A stretch of 51,202 nucleotides of DNA from assembly GCA_963646285.1 (NCBI GenBank), contig CAVIWF010000013.1:1-51202 (forward strand). The letters run 5' to 3'. Below are positions 1 to 7,447 of the stretch, piece by piece. The stretch comes from CAKUFA01 sp963646285. GTDB taxonomy: Bacteria; Bacillota; Clostridia; Christensenellales; Aristaeellaceae. The translations under genes were made by a program, and so were the position numbers. The first letter of the stretch is position 1. Each line of letters opens with the position of its first letter. The notes under the pieces were generated by a model, which was not told the origin of the DNA, made no database searches, and worked only from the letters and a program-made list of their open reading frames with translations.

Positions 1-12
1 CCCCGAAGGGGC

Positions 13-52
13 TCGCCGATTTTCGATCTAGCGTTGAAGGGCTTGCGAGCCC
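13..52. repeat. 40-bp intergenic repeat, inverted copy of 17939-17978
   Basis: This 40-bp stretch matches the reverse complement of 17939-17978 with a single mismatch. It contains a short hairpin (GGGCT-tgcg-AGCCC). Both copies are non-coding, about 18 kb apart and in opposite orientation, so this is a dispersed intergenic repeat. Confidence 0.85.
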
Positions 53-94
53 GTGAGCACCACCCAAGAGAAGTTAACCGTCAGACGGTTTGTC

Positions 95-123
95 TTGTCC
101 TTTCTTCAGGGTTTTGCTATACT
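95..123 (+). promoter_or_regulatory. Probable sigma-A promoter of the first two-component system
   Basis: A -35 TTGTCC (95-100) and a -10 TATACT (118-123) are separated by 17 bp. The distance to the response-regulator start codon at 149, with its AAAGGAGG ribosome-binding site at 133-140, is normal. Confidence 0.6.
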
Positions 124-148
124 TGCCTTAACAAAGGAGGTCTGCCCC

Positions 149-820
149 ATGAAGCTGCTGGTTGTGGATGATGAAGAGCGCATTCGGGACATTATCAGGA
201 AGTATGCGGTGTTTGAAGGATACACGGTGGAAGAGGCCGGCAACGGCATGGAGGCAGTGGAGAAGTGCCGTCAAAACACCTACGACCTTATCATCATGGA
301 TGTGATGATGCCGGAGCTGGACGGCTTTTCCGCCGTGCGGGAGATTCGCCGCTTCAGCCAGACCCCGGTGCTCATGCTTTCCGCCCGTGGGGAGGAATAC
401 GACCGGATCCACGGCTTCGAGCTGGGGATTGACGACTATGTGGTGAAGCCTTTCTCCCCCCGGGAACTGGTGATGCGGGTAGGCGCCATCCTGAAGCGCA
501 GCGGCAAGGGGGATGCCCTGCCCCAGGATCAGGTGGTCATCGGGGACCTGGTGGTGGACTTTTCCGCCCGGCGGGTGACCCTTGCCGGTCAGGCCCTGGA
601 TTTAAGCCCCAAGGAATACGACCTGCTCTTTTACATGGTGCGGAACCGGGGGCTGGCCCTGAGCCGGGAAAAGCTGCTGGCGGAGGTGTGGGGCTACGAC
701 TTCTACGGGGACGACCGTACCCTGGACACCCACATCAAGCTGCTGCGGAAGCGGCTGGGCGCCTATGCCGACCGCATTACCACCCTTAGAGGAGTTGGCT
801 ATCGCTTTGAAAAGGAATAA
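149..820 (+). CDS. OmpR/PhoB-family response regulator
   Basis: DNA-binding response regulator of 223 residues. The N-terminal receiver domain shows the acidic pair Asp7/Asp8, the phosphoacceptor Asp51 (IIMDVMMP), Ser78 and the conserved Lys100 (VVKPFSP). The C-terminal half is a winged-helix domain of the OmpR type, ending in the usual RGVGYRFE motif. The start at 149 is chosen because AAAGGAGG lies 8 bp upstream; an in-frame extension to 53 lacks a ribosome-binding site and would precede the likely transcription start. The gene overlaps the downstream kinase, so the pair is co-transcribed and almost certainly forms one phosphorelay. The regulated genes are not evident; the secreted protein immediately downstream is a candidate. 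Confidence 0.95.
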   Translation: MKLLVVDDEERIRDIIRKYAVFEGYTVEEAGNGMEAVEKCRQNTYDLIIMDVMMPELDGFSAVREIRRFSQTPVLMLSARGEEYDRIHGFELGIDDYVVKPFSPRELVMRVGAILKRSGKGDALPQDQVVIGDLVVDFSARRVTLAGQALDLSPKEYDLLFYMVRNRGLALSREKLLAEVWGYDFYGDDRTLDTHIKLLRKRLGAYADRITTLRGVGYRFEKE

Positions 821-2282
821 AGGGGAGCATGCTTCCCGTCCCCTGCCCGGCATCCGCCAGAAGATGATGATCTTTCTGGTGGTGTTCGTGTGCTTCATTC
901 TGGCCATGCTGTGGATCTGCCAGATCTTCCTGCTGAACGACTTCTACCGCTTCTTCAAGACCCGGTCTGCCAACAAGGCGGCGGAAACGGTGGTCAGCCA
1001 TCTGGACAGCGAGGATCTGGAAAGCACCCTGAATCAGCTGGCGGTGCAGAACGGGCTGTGCATCCTGCTGCTGGATGAGAAGCTGAACACGGTGTACTCT
1101 GCCGAGGGGCAAAGCTTCTGCATCATCCACACCGCCCGCAGCCGGGATCTGCACTGGTGGTGCAGCCGTGCCCCGGAGGACGGCACCGCCCAGCTGGATC
1201 AGTTCGATATGACCTCCCCCTTTGAAATGGATCAGCCCGGGGGACGGCAGCGGGAGCGGGACCGGGAGCGAGGCTCCCAGGTGCTGCTGTATGTGCGGCG
1301 GATTACCCTGCCTGATGGGGGCAGCGGCTACCTGCTGCTGAACGCCGTCATTTCCCCGGTGGATGCCACGGTGAGCACCCTGAAGTCCCAGCTGATCATC
1401 ATCACGGTGATTGTGCTGGTGGGGGCAGTGCTGCTGGCCTTCCTGCTGTCCCGGAATTTCTCCCGACCCATTATTGAAACCACCACCAACGCCCGGGAGC
1501 TTTCCCACAGCCGGTTCACAAGGGCCAGGCACGCAGACAGCTACCGGGAGATTCACGAGCTGAACGATACCCTGGAAAAGGCGGCGCAGGAGTTAAGCCA
1601 GGTGGAGCACTTGCAGCATGAGCTGATTGCCAACATTTCCCACGACCTGCGAACCCCCCTGACCATGATCGGCGGCTATGCGGAGATCATGCGGGATCTG
1701 CCCGGGGAAGTTACGGCGGAGAACATGCAGGTGATCATTGACGAAACCGGCAGGCTTTCCACCCTGGTGAACGAGCTGTTGGACTTCAGCCGCATGGAGG
1801 CGGGCATGACCACCCTGAACAGGCAGCCCTTCTCCCTGACGGACACGGTGCAGGGGATCGTTTCCCGGTGCGCCACCCTGCTGGCCAAGGACGGGTACAT
1901 CATCCGCTTTGACCCGGCGGAAAACCTGACCGTCATGGCCGACGAAGGGCGCATCGAGCAGGTGGTGTACAATCTGGTGAACAACGCCCTGACCTACACG
2001 GGCGAGGACAAGACCGTGTGCCTGGTGCAGTCCCTCCACGAAGGCCGTGCCCGGCTGGAAGTGCGGGACAGCGGCAAGGGCATCCCGGAGGAGGAGCTGC
2101 CCCTGATCTGGAACCGGTACTACCGTGCCAAGGAATCCCACAAGCGGGCGGTGCAGGGTTCCGGCCTGGGACTGAGCATTGTGCGCACCATTCTGGAAAA
2201 CCACGGGGCACCCTACGGGGTCACCTCCAAGCAGGGGGAAGGCACCTGCTTCTGGTTTGAGCTGGAGACGAAGAAGGAGTAA
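807..2282 (+). CDS. Sensor histidine kinase (HisKA/HATPase), partner of the upstream regulator
   Basis: Membrane sensor kinase, about 491 residues. A first transmembrane helix lies near residues 20-43, an extracytoplasmic sensor region near 44-190, a second helix near 195-215, then a HAMP-like linker and a HisKA domain with the phospho-His (ISHDLRTPL, about residue 279). The ATPase domain has an N box (NLVNNALTYTG), a G1 box (DSGKGIPEEE) and a G2 box (GSGLGLSIV). The start is uncertain: TTG at 807 has AGAGGAG 12 bp upstream and overlaps the regulator by 14 bp, ATG at 765 would overlap by 56 bp, and ATG at 864 would begin just before the first helix. The sensor region carries an Arg/Asp/Glu-rich segment around residue 150; no ligand can be predicted. 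Confidence 0.93.
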   Translation: MKRNKGEHASRPLPGIRQKMMIFLVVFVCFILAMLWICQIFLLNDFYRFFKTRSANKAAETVVSHLDSEDLESTLNQLAVQNGLCILLLDEKLNTVYSAEGQSFCIIHTARSRDLHWWCSRAPEDGTAQLDQFDMTSPFEMDQPGGRQRERDRERGSQVLLYVRRITLPDGGSGYLLLNAVISPVDATVSTLKSQLIIITVIVLVGAVLLAFLLSRNFSRPIIETTTNARELSHSRFTRARHADSYREIHELNDTLEKAAQELSQVEHLQHELIANISHDLRTPLTMIGGYAEIMRDLPGEVTAENMQVIIDETGRLSTLVNELLDFSRMEAGMTTLNRQPFSLTDTVQGIVSRCATLLAKDGYIIRFDPAENLTVMADEGRIEQVVYNLVNNALTYTGEDKTVCLVQSLHEGRARLEVRDSGKGIPEEELPLIWNRYYRAKESHKRAVQGSGLGLSIVRTILENHGAPYGVTSKQGEGTCFWFELETKKE

Positions 2283-2341
2283 ATCGCCGAGGCGTGCGCC
2301 CTTCCTGACTTTATTGTAAAGCTGTGCAGGGGAAAAATCAC

Positions 2342-2390
2342 GTGCAAATCATGCACATTTGCCCTGCACAATGTGCAAATCGTGCACATT
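2342..2390. promoter_or_regulatory. Pair of operator-like dyads between the kinase and the secreted-protein gene
   Basis: Two near-identical sites, GTGCAAATCATGCACATT at 2342 and GTGCAAATCGTGCACATT at 2373, are spaced 31 bp apart. The second forms a perfect dyad ATGTGCA-N5-TGCACAT (2371-2389). A further TGCACAT half-site follows. The arrangement resembles binding sites for a dimeric regulator; the cognate protein is unknown. Confidence 0.5.
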
Positions 2391-2400
2391 CCGTGCACAT

Positions 2401-2437
2401 CGGCAAAATGGCGTCGCCGTTTTGCCGATTTTTTTGA
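2401..2437 (+). terminator. Rho-independent terminator after the two-component operon
   Basis: A stem CGGCAAAA..GGC / GCC.TTTTGCCG with a small loop is followed by seven T residues. It lies 118 bp after the kinase stop and 63 bp before the next ribosome-binding site region, so it either ends the two-component transcript or attenuates entry into the next gene. Confidence 0.8.
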
Positions 2438-2500
2438 TGGAAGAAATTCTTCTTCCCATTCGTTCTATGGGTAGACACCCAAGCAAAGGAGGGATTGCCC

Positions 2501-4054
2501 ATGCATCGTTATCAGGCACTGGCGGCCTTTTCCGCACTGATCCTGACCCTTTCCCCTGTGGGAACCCTGGCGGAGGCCACCACCACCTCGCTTACAGAGG
2601 CTGCCCCCATTACCGCCGAGGAGGCAGAAGCCCGGGCACAATCCTACATGGATACTTTTTCCGAGGTGGGGCTGGGCACGGCTGCCGTGCAGCAGATTCC
2701 CGAAGGATACTGCGTATACAGTGACACCCGGCACGTTTCCCTGGTCATTGGGAAGGCGGGGCAGCTGCTCCAATACAACAACGGCACCATGATCATCCGC
2801 AATCAGTGGGAGGACACGGAAGCAACGGCGGACAGCGTGCTCCACGGCAAGATTGCTTCCCTGATGAACGTGATTGCCACCCTCAGCGGCACCTCCGGCA
2901 AGATTGACGGGGATGTGCGCATTACCAGCCGTCAGGCCATCAGCGAAGCCTACGCCTGGGAAAAGTGCGAGTTCCTCATGGATGGGGAAACCTGCACCGC
3001 CATCTACCGGGTCAGCACGGCGGAAAAGACCAGCGACCGCACCATTGAGCTGGCCTCCTTCTGCCGGGGGGAAGCTTCCTCTGCCGTGACCTACGACAAG
3101 GCCTGGCAGGCGGTAACATCCGCCATTGACACCGGCTTTGGGCAGGATTACAACCTGTATGCCACCTTCGGCTACCCGGACATCAGCCTGACCTGGGATC
3201 AGGACGCCCAGCTGTGGCAGGCGCAGGTTTACATCGCCTACGAATTGCAGCCGGAGAACGTGCAGCAGAAATTGACCGAAGCCTTTGGGGATCACGTGCT
3301 GTACAACCTGACTGCCACGGTAAACGGCACCACCGGGGAGGTCAGCGGCTTTGCCGATGCAGCCGTTCTCTCCGCCGAGGAAGTGCCCGAAAACCCCCAA
3401 ACCGGCTGGACCTACCGCTACACGGAAACTGCCGTGGTGGTGGGTGCCTCCCTGCGGCGGGCGGAGACCCTGCCCCCGGGTACCTTCTACACGGTGATCC
3501 GCCACGGCAGCGAAAAAGACAGCCAGGACCTGTATGACGAGCAGCTGGGCTGGAACCGGTACATCCTCATCCGCTACACCTCCCCCCGAACGGGAGAAAC
3601 CATGGAAGGCTGGATTCAGGATCCTTCCCTCAGCGAGGTGCGCTTCGGGGATGAAGGCATGGCAGACAAGAACCTGCTGCGGAACCCGGACGTGATGCTG
3701 ACCTACACCGGCGAAGACGGGCAGACCATCCAGTACCCCATGGTGTTCAGCGGAACCATGCCGGAGGAAGGGGACCCCTATGCCGGCACGGTGGCCTACG
3801 GCGTTGCTACCCCGGAGATCACGGACATGTTCACCCGGGCGGTGAATTACCTGACCACCCAGTACGGCTTCCCGGCGGATGTGCTGCTAAGCTACAAGGG
3901 CGTGTACGAGTACCTGAACTACGCTGAGGACTACACCCAGCCGGAATGGACCATAACCCTGTACGTGACCGGCATTGACTGCTACCAGATCACCTTCACC
4001 GGGGCAGACGCTGTGATGACGGTGATGGACAATCCTTCGCCGGGAAACGGCTAA
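2501..4054 (+). CDS. Secreted protein of unknown function
   Basis: A 517-residue exported protein. Residues 1-24 form a Sec signal peptide (hydrophobic core LAAFSALILTL, then a likely cleavage near TLAEA); there is no lipobox. The mature part has repeated alpha/beta stretches beginning ITAEEAEARAQ and ITSRQAISEAYAW that loosely recall YcdB/PepSY-type extracytoplasmic modules. A region near 290-355 (VVVGASLRRAETLPPGTFY ... MEGWIQ) looks like a bacterial SH3-like fold. These assignments are weak pattern impressions. The start at 2501 is chosen over TTG 2495 because AAAGGAGG is 7 bp upstream. It follows the two-component system on the same strand but behind a terminator, so it may be a regulated target or an accessory sensor. 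Confidence 0.8.
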   Translation: MHRYQALAAFSALILTLSPVGTLAEATTTSLTEAAPITAEEAEARAQSYMDTFSEVGLGTAAVQQIPEGYCVYSDTRHVSLVIGKAGQLLQYNNGTMIIRNQWEDTEATADSVLHGKIASLMNVIATLSGTSGKIDGDVRITSRQAISEAYAWEKCEFLMDGETCTAIYRVSTAEKTSDRTIELASFCRGEASSAVTYDKAWQAVTSAIDTGFGQDYNLYATFGYPDISLTWDQDAQLWQAQVYIAYELQPENVQQKLTEAFGDHVLYNLTATVNGTTGEVSGFADAAVLSAEEVPENPQTGWTYRYTETAVVVGASLRRAETLPPGTFYTVIRHGSEKDSQDLYDEQLGWNRYILIRYTSPRTGETMEGWIQDPSLSEVRFGDEGMADKNLLRNPDVMLTYTGEDGQTIQYPMVFSGTMPEEGDPYAGTVAYGVATPEITDMFTRAVNYLTTQYGFPADVLLSYKGVYEYLNYAEDYTQPEWTITLYVTGIDCYQITFTGADAVMTVMDNPSPGNG

Positions 4055-4065
4055 AGGCGGGGTTT

Positions 4066-4092
4066 CGACAAAGTGGCTTCGCCACTTTGTCG
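4066..4092. repeat. 27-bp palindrome, second copy at 18085
   Basis: Perfect 12-bp arms CGACAAAGTGGC and GCCACTTTGTCG enclose TTC. The second copy at 18085-18111 has identical arms and loop CTT. Both copies begin about 10 bp beyond a stop codon (4054 and 18121). Neither has a T-run, so they are repeats or 3'-end stabilisers more likely than classical terminators. Confidence 0.8.
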
Positions 4093-4148
4093 ATGCCCTG
4101 AGGATGACTTGCGAGTCCTCCTGCACCTCCCGGATTTGTTGATGAACT

Positions 4149-4199
4149 GAAAAGCCGCCTGTAAGTCGAAATGTTCCGACCTACAGACGGTTTATTTTT
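4149..4199. terminator. Bidirectional terminator between converging genes
   Basis: Arms CCGCCTGTAAGTCG (4155) and CGACCTACAGACGG (4177) pair with two mismatches. T-rich sequence follows on the plus side (4191-4199) and AAAA precedes it, giving T residues for the minus-strand phosphatase gene. Confidence 0.6.
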
Positions 4200-4824
4200 A
4201 TGCTTTCAAAATCATTTCCAGCACCGCATCCAAGTCCGGGAACACTTCCGCCCCGGCGGTGGTCATGACTTCAAGGGCCTGGTGCCCGCCCTGAATCATC
4301 AGGCAGGGACAGCCTGCGGCACGTGCCACTTCCGCATCATGGGTGGTATCCCCGATGAACACCGCCTCTTTTACCCCCTTGCGTGCAAGGTAGCCCTTGG
4401 CCAGCGCCACTTTGCTGGCGCCGTAGGCATCCCCCAGACCTTCCACATCCTCCATCATGGCTGCCAGAGCCGGATAGGCTGCCACCTGCCGGCGAAGCAC
4501 CTCCACGGGGGAGGCGCTGACAATGGCCTGATGAAACCCAGCCTCGTGCAGGCGGCGAACTGCCTCTTCGCTGCCCTTCCGCAGGGCACAGCCCTGACAG
4601 AGCCGCTCATAAATGGGCGACCATTCCTCTGCCAGCTTGGGGAACAATGCCCGGGGCACCCCTACCTCCTCATAAAAATCCGCCACAGGATGGCGGAAAT
4701 GCTGACGGTAATGCTCCATGGTCAGCAGGGGAATGCCGTACCTGCGGAAGATTTCATTATCCGTCTCCACCGCAATGGCCGCATCGTCCAGCAGGGTTCC
4801 GTTCCAGTCCCAGATAATCGTCAT
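4198..4824 (-). CDS. HAD-superfamily hydrolase (phosphoglycolate-phosphatase-like)
   Basis: A 208-residue cytosolic phosphatase. All four HAD motifs are visible: motif I WDWNGTLLDD near the N-terminus (nucleophile Asp; Asn replaces the second Asp), motif II IVSAS, the motif III lysine in GASKVALAKGYL, and motif IV FIGDTTHDAEVA. The helical cap between motifs I and II is of the size seen in phosphoglycolate phosphatase and related sugar-phosphate phosphatases; the substrate cannot be assigned. The start is set at ATG 4824, which has GGAGG upstream and begins MTIIWDWNG. The longer reading frame to 4950 would run through the promoter at 4872-4901. Convergent with the upstream secreted-protein gene. 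Confidence 0.9.
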   Translation of the reverse strand: MTIIWDWNGTLLDDAAIAVETDNEIFRRYGIPLLTMEHYRQHFRHPVADFYEEVGVPRALFPKLAEEWSPIYERLCQGCALRKGSEEAVRRLHEAGFHQAIVSASPVEVLRRQVAAYPALAAMMEDVEGLGDAYGASKVALAKGYLARKGVKEAVFIGDTTHDAEVARAAGCPCLMIQGGHQALEVMTTAGAEVFPDLDAVLEMILKA

Positions 4825-4871
4825 CGTATCGTCCTCCCACGGGTATCGGCATTGTTGGCTTCTCACGTGCC

Positions 4872-4901
4872 ATTGTAAGGGGAAGCACCGGAGGGTGTCA
4901 A
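4872..4901 (-). promoter_or_regulatory. Sigma-A promoter of the HAD hydrolase gene
   Basis: On the minus strand, TTGACA (4896-4901) and TACAAT (4872-4877) are separated by 18 bp, about 45 bp upstream of the start codon. On the plus strand, a TATACT at 4968-4973 with a poor -35 may serve the next gene. Confidence 0.7.
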
Positions 4902-5081
4902 GGAAGGAGGCCGACTTTTCCCGACAAATCCAGGCTTTTGTCCATATCATCCGCCCCTTTTTTTCGCTATACTGAAGGTGGGTCTTTGGGAAGGCTTCCC
5001 GGAGGAAAATTGTCGCACCGAAGATCCGTCTCCGGGGCGGACGCGCATCCTCCCGGGGATGTAAGACAGCGAGGTGATAGC

Positions 5082-6095
5082 ATGGCAGGAGAAATTACGC
5101 GCCTGATGGTGGAAGTTGCTGTGTCCCAGGGCCTGCAGGGGCTGAAGCAGCAGTTTGACCGGCGGGTGCTGCGCAATGCAGTGGAGCATGGAGGTCACTT
5201 CTCCAACGGCCGTTTTCAGCGGGCGGTGTTCCAGACCCTCCAGGACATGCTCCGCATGGAGGATCACCCTTATTTTTCCCTGTGCAACCGCCTGGCTGCC
5301 GATGTGGATGACTGCTATATCATGAGCTACGGCATCAACCTGGCCTTCGAAAGCTGGACCCGGGGGGCTGCCGTGATTCGGGGTCTGGAAGCCAAGGAGA
5401 ACCGGAACATTCCCTGGTGCATGACCCTATACACTGCCCACGAGGGGAAGCAGCTGCCTGTGGAGACGGCGAAGACCCTCATTGAACAGGGCATGCCTCT
5501 GGGCATTTACGCCTGGGCACTGATAGAGGATGATGGACGGAGCGATGTGCTGCGCACCCTGTGCGATCAGTTCCCCAACTGCGCCTTCACCGCCTTCCTG
5601 CCGGATGAAAAGATCACGGAGGAGCTGCTCCGGGACCTGCAGGGGGTGGACAATCTGGCCCTTGTGGCCATGAGCAGGGGAAACACCTTTGCCTCCTATG
5701 AGCTGATGCGGAAGCACCGGCGGCTCTTCGGCCTGTGCCGGGAAGTGGACGCTGCCTGCGCCGAGCGGCTGCTGAAGCAGAAGGATCTGCGGCTGCAAAG
5801 TGCCCCGGAAGCCCCCATTCTCTTCTTCAAGTACAGGGAAGAGTGCCCGGAGGAGCTGCGCACCCGGCTGACCGCCTACATCAGGGAACAGAAAATGCGC
5901 CCGGACTATCCCGTATTCCCCATTGACCTTTCCCGGGACATTTCCCGGGTGGATGAGATCATCTCCGACGACGCCTGCCGCCTGTCCCTGGCTTCCGACG
6001 GCACCTACCTGGTAGGGGAAAGCAAGACCCCGGCGGCCCTAACCTTCCCGGAAACCAGCCTCCACGATGCGGTGAAGGCGCTGCTGCTGAAATAA
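5082..6095 (+). CDS. Conserved-looking cytosolic protein of unknown function
   Basis: A 337-residue soluble protein I do not recognise. It lacks a signal peptide and membrane segments. The middle part alternates predicted strands and helices (IPWCMTLYTAHEG, LGIYAWALIEDD, NCAFTAFLP, NLALVAMSRG, LFGLCREVDA) in a way that suggests a TIM-barrel-like fold. Several cysteines are scattered (C-N-R-L, DDCYIMSYG, CREVDAACAE), but there is no CxxxCxxC cluster, so a radical-SAM enzyme is not supported. The start at 5082 has GAGGTGAT 6-10 bp upstream; the longer frame from 4938 reads through low-complexity leader sequence. It is a single-gene unit ended by a strong terminator. Confidence 0.8.
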   Translation: MAGEITRLMVEVAVSQGLQGLKQQFDRRVLRNAVEHGGHFSNGRFQRAVFQTLQDMLRMEDHPYFSLCNRLAADVDDCYIMSYGINLAFESWTRGAAVIRGLEAKENRNIPWCMTLYTAHEGKQLPVETAKTLIEQGMPLGIYAWALIEDDGRSDVLRTLCDQFPNCAFTAFLPDEKITEELLRDLQGVDNLALVAMSRGNTFASYELMRKHRRLFGLCREVDAACAERLLKQKDLRLQSAPEAPILFFKYREECPEELRTRLTAYIREQKMRPDYPVFPIDLSRDISRVDEIISDDACRLSLASDGTYLVGESKTPAALTFPETSLHDAVKALLLK

Positions 6096-6106
6096 GGCCT
6101 GTGATA

Positions 6107-6137
6107 CCGCCAAGCTTGTTGGCTTGGCGGTTTTTTT
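6107..6137 (+). terminator. Rho-independent terminator
   Basis: Perfect arms CCGCCAAGC and GCTTGGCGG with a six-base loop are followed by seven T residues, 12 bp after the preceding stop codon. Confidence 0.9.
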
Positions 6138-6196
6138 GTTAGAGAGAATGGCCGTGAACCGTGCCCCCGGCAGCGCGGAAAATCACACTGGCTGTA

Positions 6197-6226
6197 TTGC
6201 CACTTTCACGGCAAATGTGTTATACT
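6197..6226 (+). promoter_or_regulatory. Probable promoter of the flippase-like gene
   Basis: TTGCCA (6197-6202) and TATACT (6221-6226) are separated by 18 bp. The start codon follows 33 bp later with an AAGGAGG ribosome-binding site. Confidence 0.6.
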
Positions 6227-6258
6227 GTGCTGTGATTGTGAAGCAATAAGGAGGGCCT

Positions 6259-7323
6259 ATGAAGTCCCGGACGAAGAAGATACTGAATTTCGTACTGATC
6301 TTCGGCACCCTGGCACTTGTGCTGTTGGTCGGTATTAACGGGCAGGAAATGACCGGGGCGGTGGATGCCCTGAAATCCATTGCGCCGGTGTGGATCTGCC
6401 TTTGCGTAGGCGCCTACCTGCTGCATCTGTGCCTGGATGCAGGCACCATCTGGCACTATCTCCGCTGCCAGGGCTACAAGGTATCCTTCCGCTACGCCCT
6501 GTTTAACTCCATCATTGGCATGTACTACTCCAACGTAACCCCCGGCGCCACCGGCGGTCAGCCCATGCAGGTCTACTACCTGAAGAAAAAGGGCGTGCCC
6601 ATCGGCATCGGCACTTCCGCCCTGACGGTGAAGTTCTTCTGCTTCCAGTTCATGCTGGCAGTGCTTTCCACCGTGCTGTGGATCGCCTATGGGGACTACA
6701 TCGCCGTGCAGACCGGCTCCAGCATCTGGATCCTGATCGTCGGCTACACCTACAACCTGATCACCGTGTCCTTTGTGCTGATGATGGCGGTGAACAAGAA
6801 CCTGGTGCGCTTCTTCATCAAGCTGTTCATCCGCATCGGCACCAAGCTGCGCATCTGCAAGAACCCGGAAGCCACCCTGGTCAAGTGGGAGGACATCCTC
6901 AGCACCTTCCACGAAAGCGTCATGTCCATGCGCACCCATCCCAAGGATTTCTTTGTGCAGCTGCTGCTGGGCGGCGCCATTCTGCTGGCGCAGATGCTGC
7001 CCATTTTCCTGGTCTACTGCGCCTTTGAGCTCACCGGCTCCAATTATCTGGAGCTGACCACCCTGGGCATCATGCTCTACGTCAGCGCCGCCTACACCCC
7101 CCTGCCCGGTGCCTCCGGCGCCCAGGAAGGCGTTTTCGCCATTTACTTCTCCAAGGTGTTCCCGGACGGCATCCGCCTGATGGCCCTGCTGCTGTGGCGG
7201 TTCTTCACCTACTACATCTCCATTCTGGTAGGGGCGGTGACCACCGTGGTCAATGGCTTCCGCAAGAACAAGGCAGTGGAGGAAATGGTGAGGGAAGAGA
7301 CGCAAGAGCTTCCCGACAAGTAA
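6259..7323 (+). CDS. LPG-synthase transmembrane-domain family protein (flippase-like)
   Basis: A 354-residue integral membrane protein with about eight hydrophobic helices. The family is the lysylphosphatidylglycerol-synthase transmembrane region (UPF0104/AglD-like). Recognisable features are the SNVTPGATGGQPMQVYYLKK segment near residues 90-110 and the PLPGASGAQEGVFAIYF segment near 280-296, both typical of this family. There is no C-terminal aminoacyl-transferase domain, so it is the stand-alone flippase-like form, which in other bacteria accompanies lipid or glycolipid translocation; the substrate here is unknown. AAGGAGGGCCT precedes the ATG. It has its own promoter and stands as a single gene. 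Confidence 0.88.
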   Translation: MKSRTKKILNFVLIFGTLALVLLVGINGQEMTGAVDALKSIAPVWICLCVGAYLLHLCLDAGTIWHYLRCQGYKVSFRYALFNSIIGMYYSNVTPGATGGQPMQVYYLKKKGVPIGIGTSALTVKFFCFQFMLAVLSTVLWIAYGDYIAVQTGSSIWILIVGYTYNLITVSFVLMMAVNKNLVRFFIKLFIRIGTKLRICKNPEATLVKWEDILSTFHESVMSMRTHPKDFFVQLLLGGAILLAQMLPIFLVYCAFELTGSNYLELTTLGIMLYVSAAYTPLPGASGAQEGVFAIYFSKVFPDGIRLMALLLWRFFTYYISILVGAVTTVVNGFRKNKAVEEMVREETQELPDK

Positions 7324-7339
7324 AAAAACGTTAAAGCAC

Positions 7340-7395
7340 AGGCTCCCTCCATCAGTGACAGAGAAGAAAGAAACTGTCCATCATGGAGGGAGCCT
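7340..7395. terminator. Bidirectional terminator between converging genes
   Basis: Perfect 12-bp arms GGCTCCCTCCAT (7341) and ATGGAGGGAGCC (7383) enclose a 30-nt loop that can itself pair (GACAG/CTGTC). It lies between the converging flippase-like and NYN genes. T-richness is modest on both sides. Confidence 0.55.
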
Positions 7396-7447
7396 TGTTC
7401 TGTTTCGACTATGCTTCAGGAACATGGGGAAAAAGCCCATTCCTCCT

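Noticed and set aside
765..806. ATG 765 as the start of the first histidine kinase
   Set aside because: It would overlap the response regulator by 56 bp without a good ribosome-binding site. TTG 807 with AGAGGAG upstream is the better choice, though not certain.
5082..6095. Radical-SAM enzyme call for the protein at 5082
   Set aside because: The fold pattern suggested a TIM barrel, but there is no CxxxCxxC or similar cysteine cluster.
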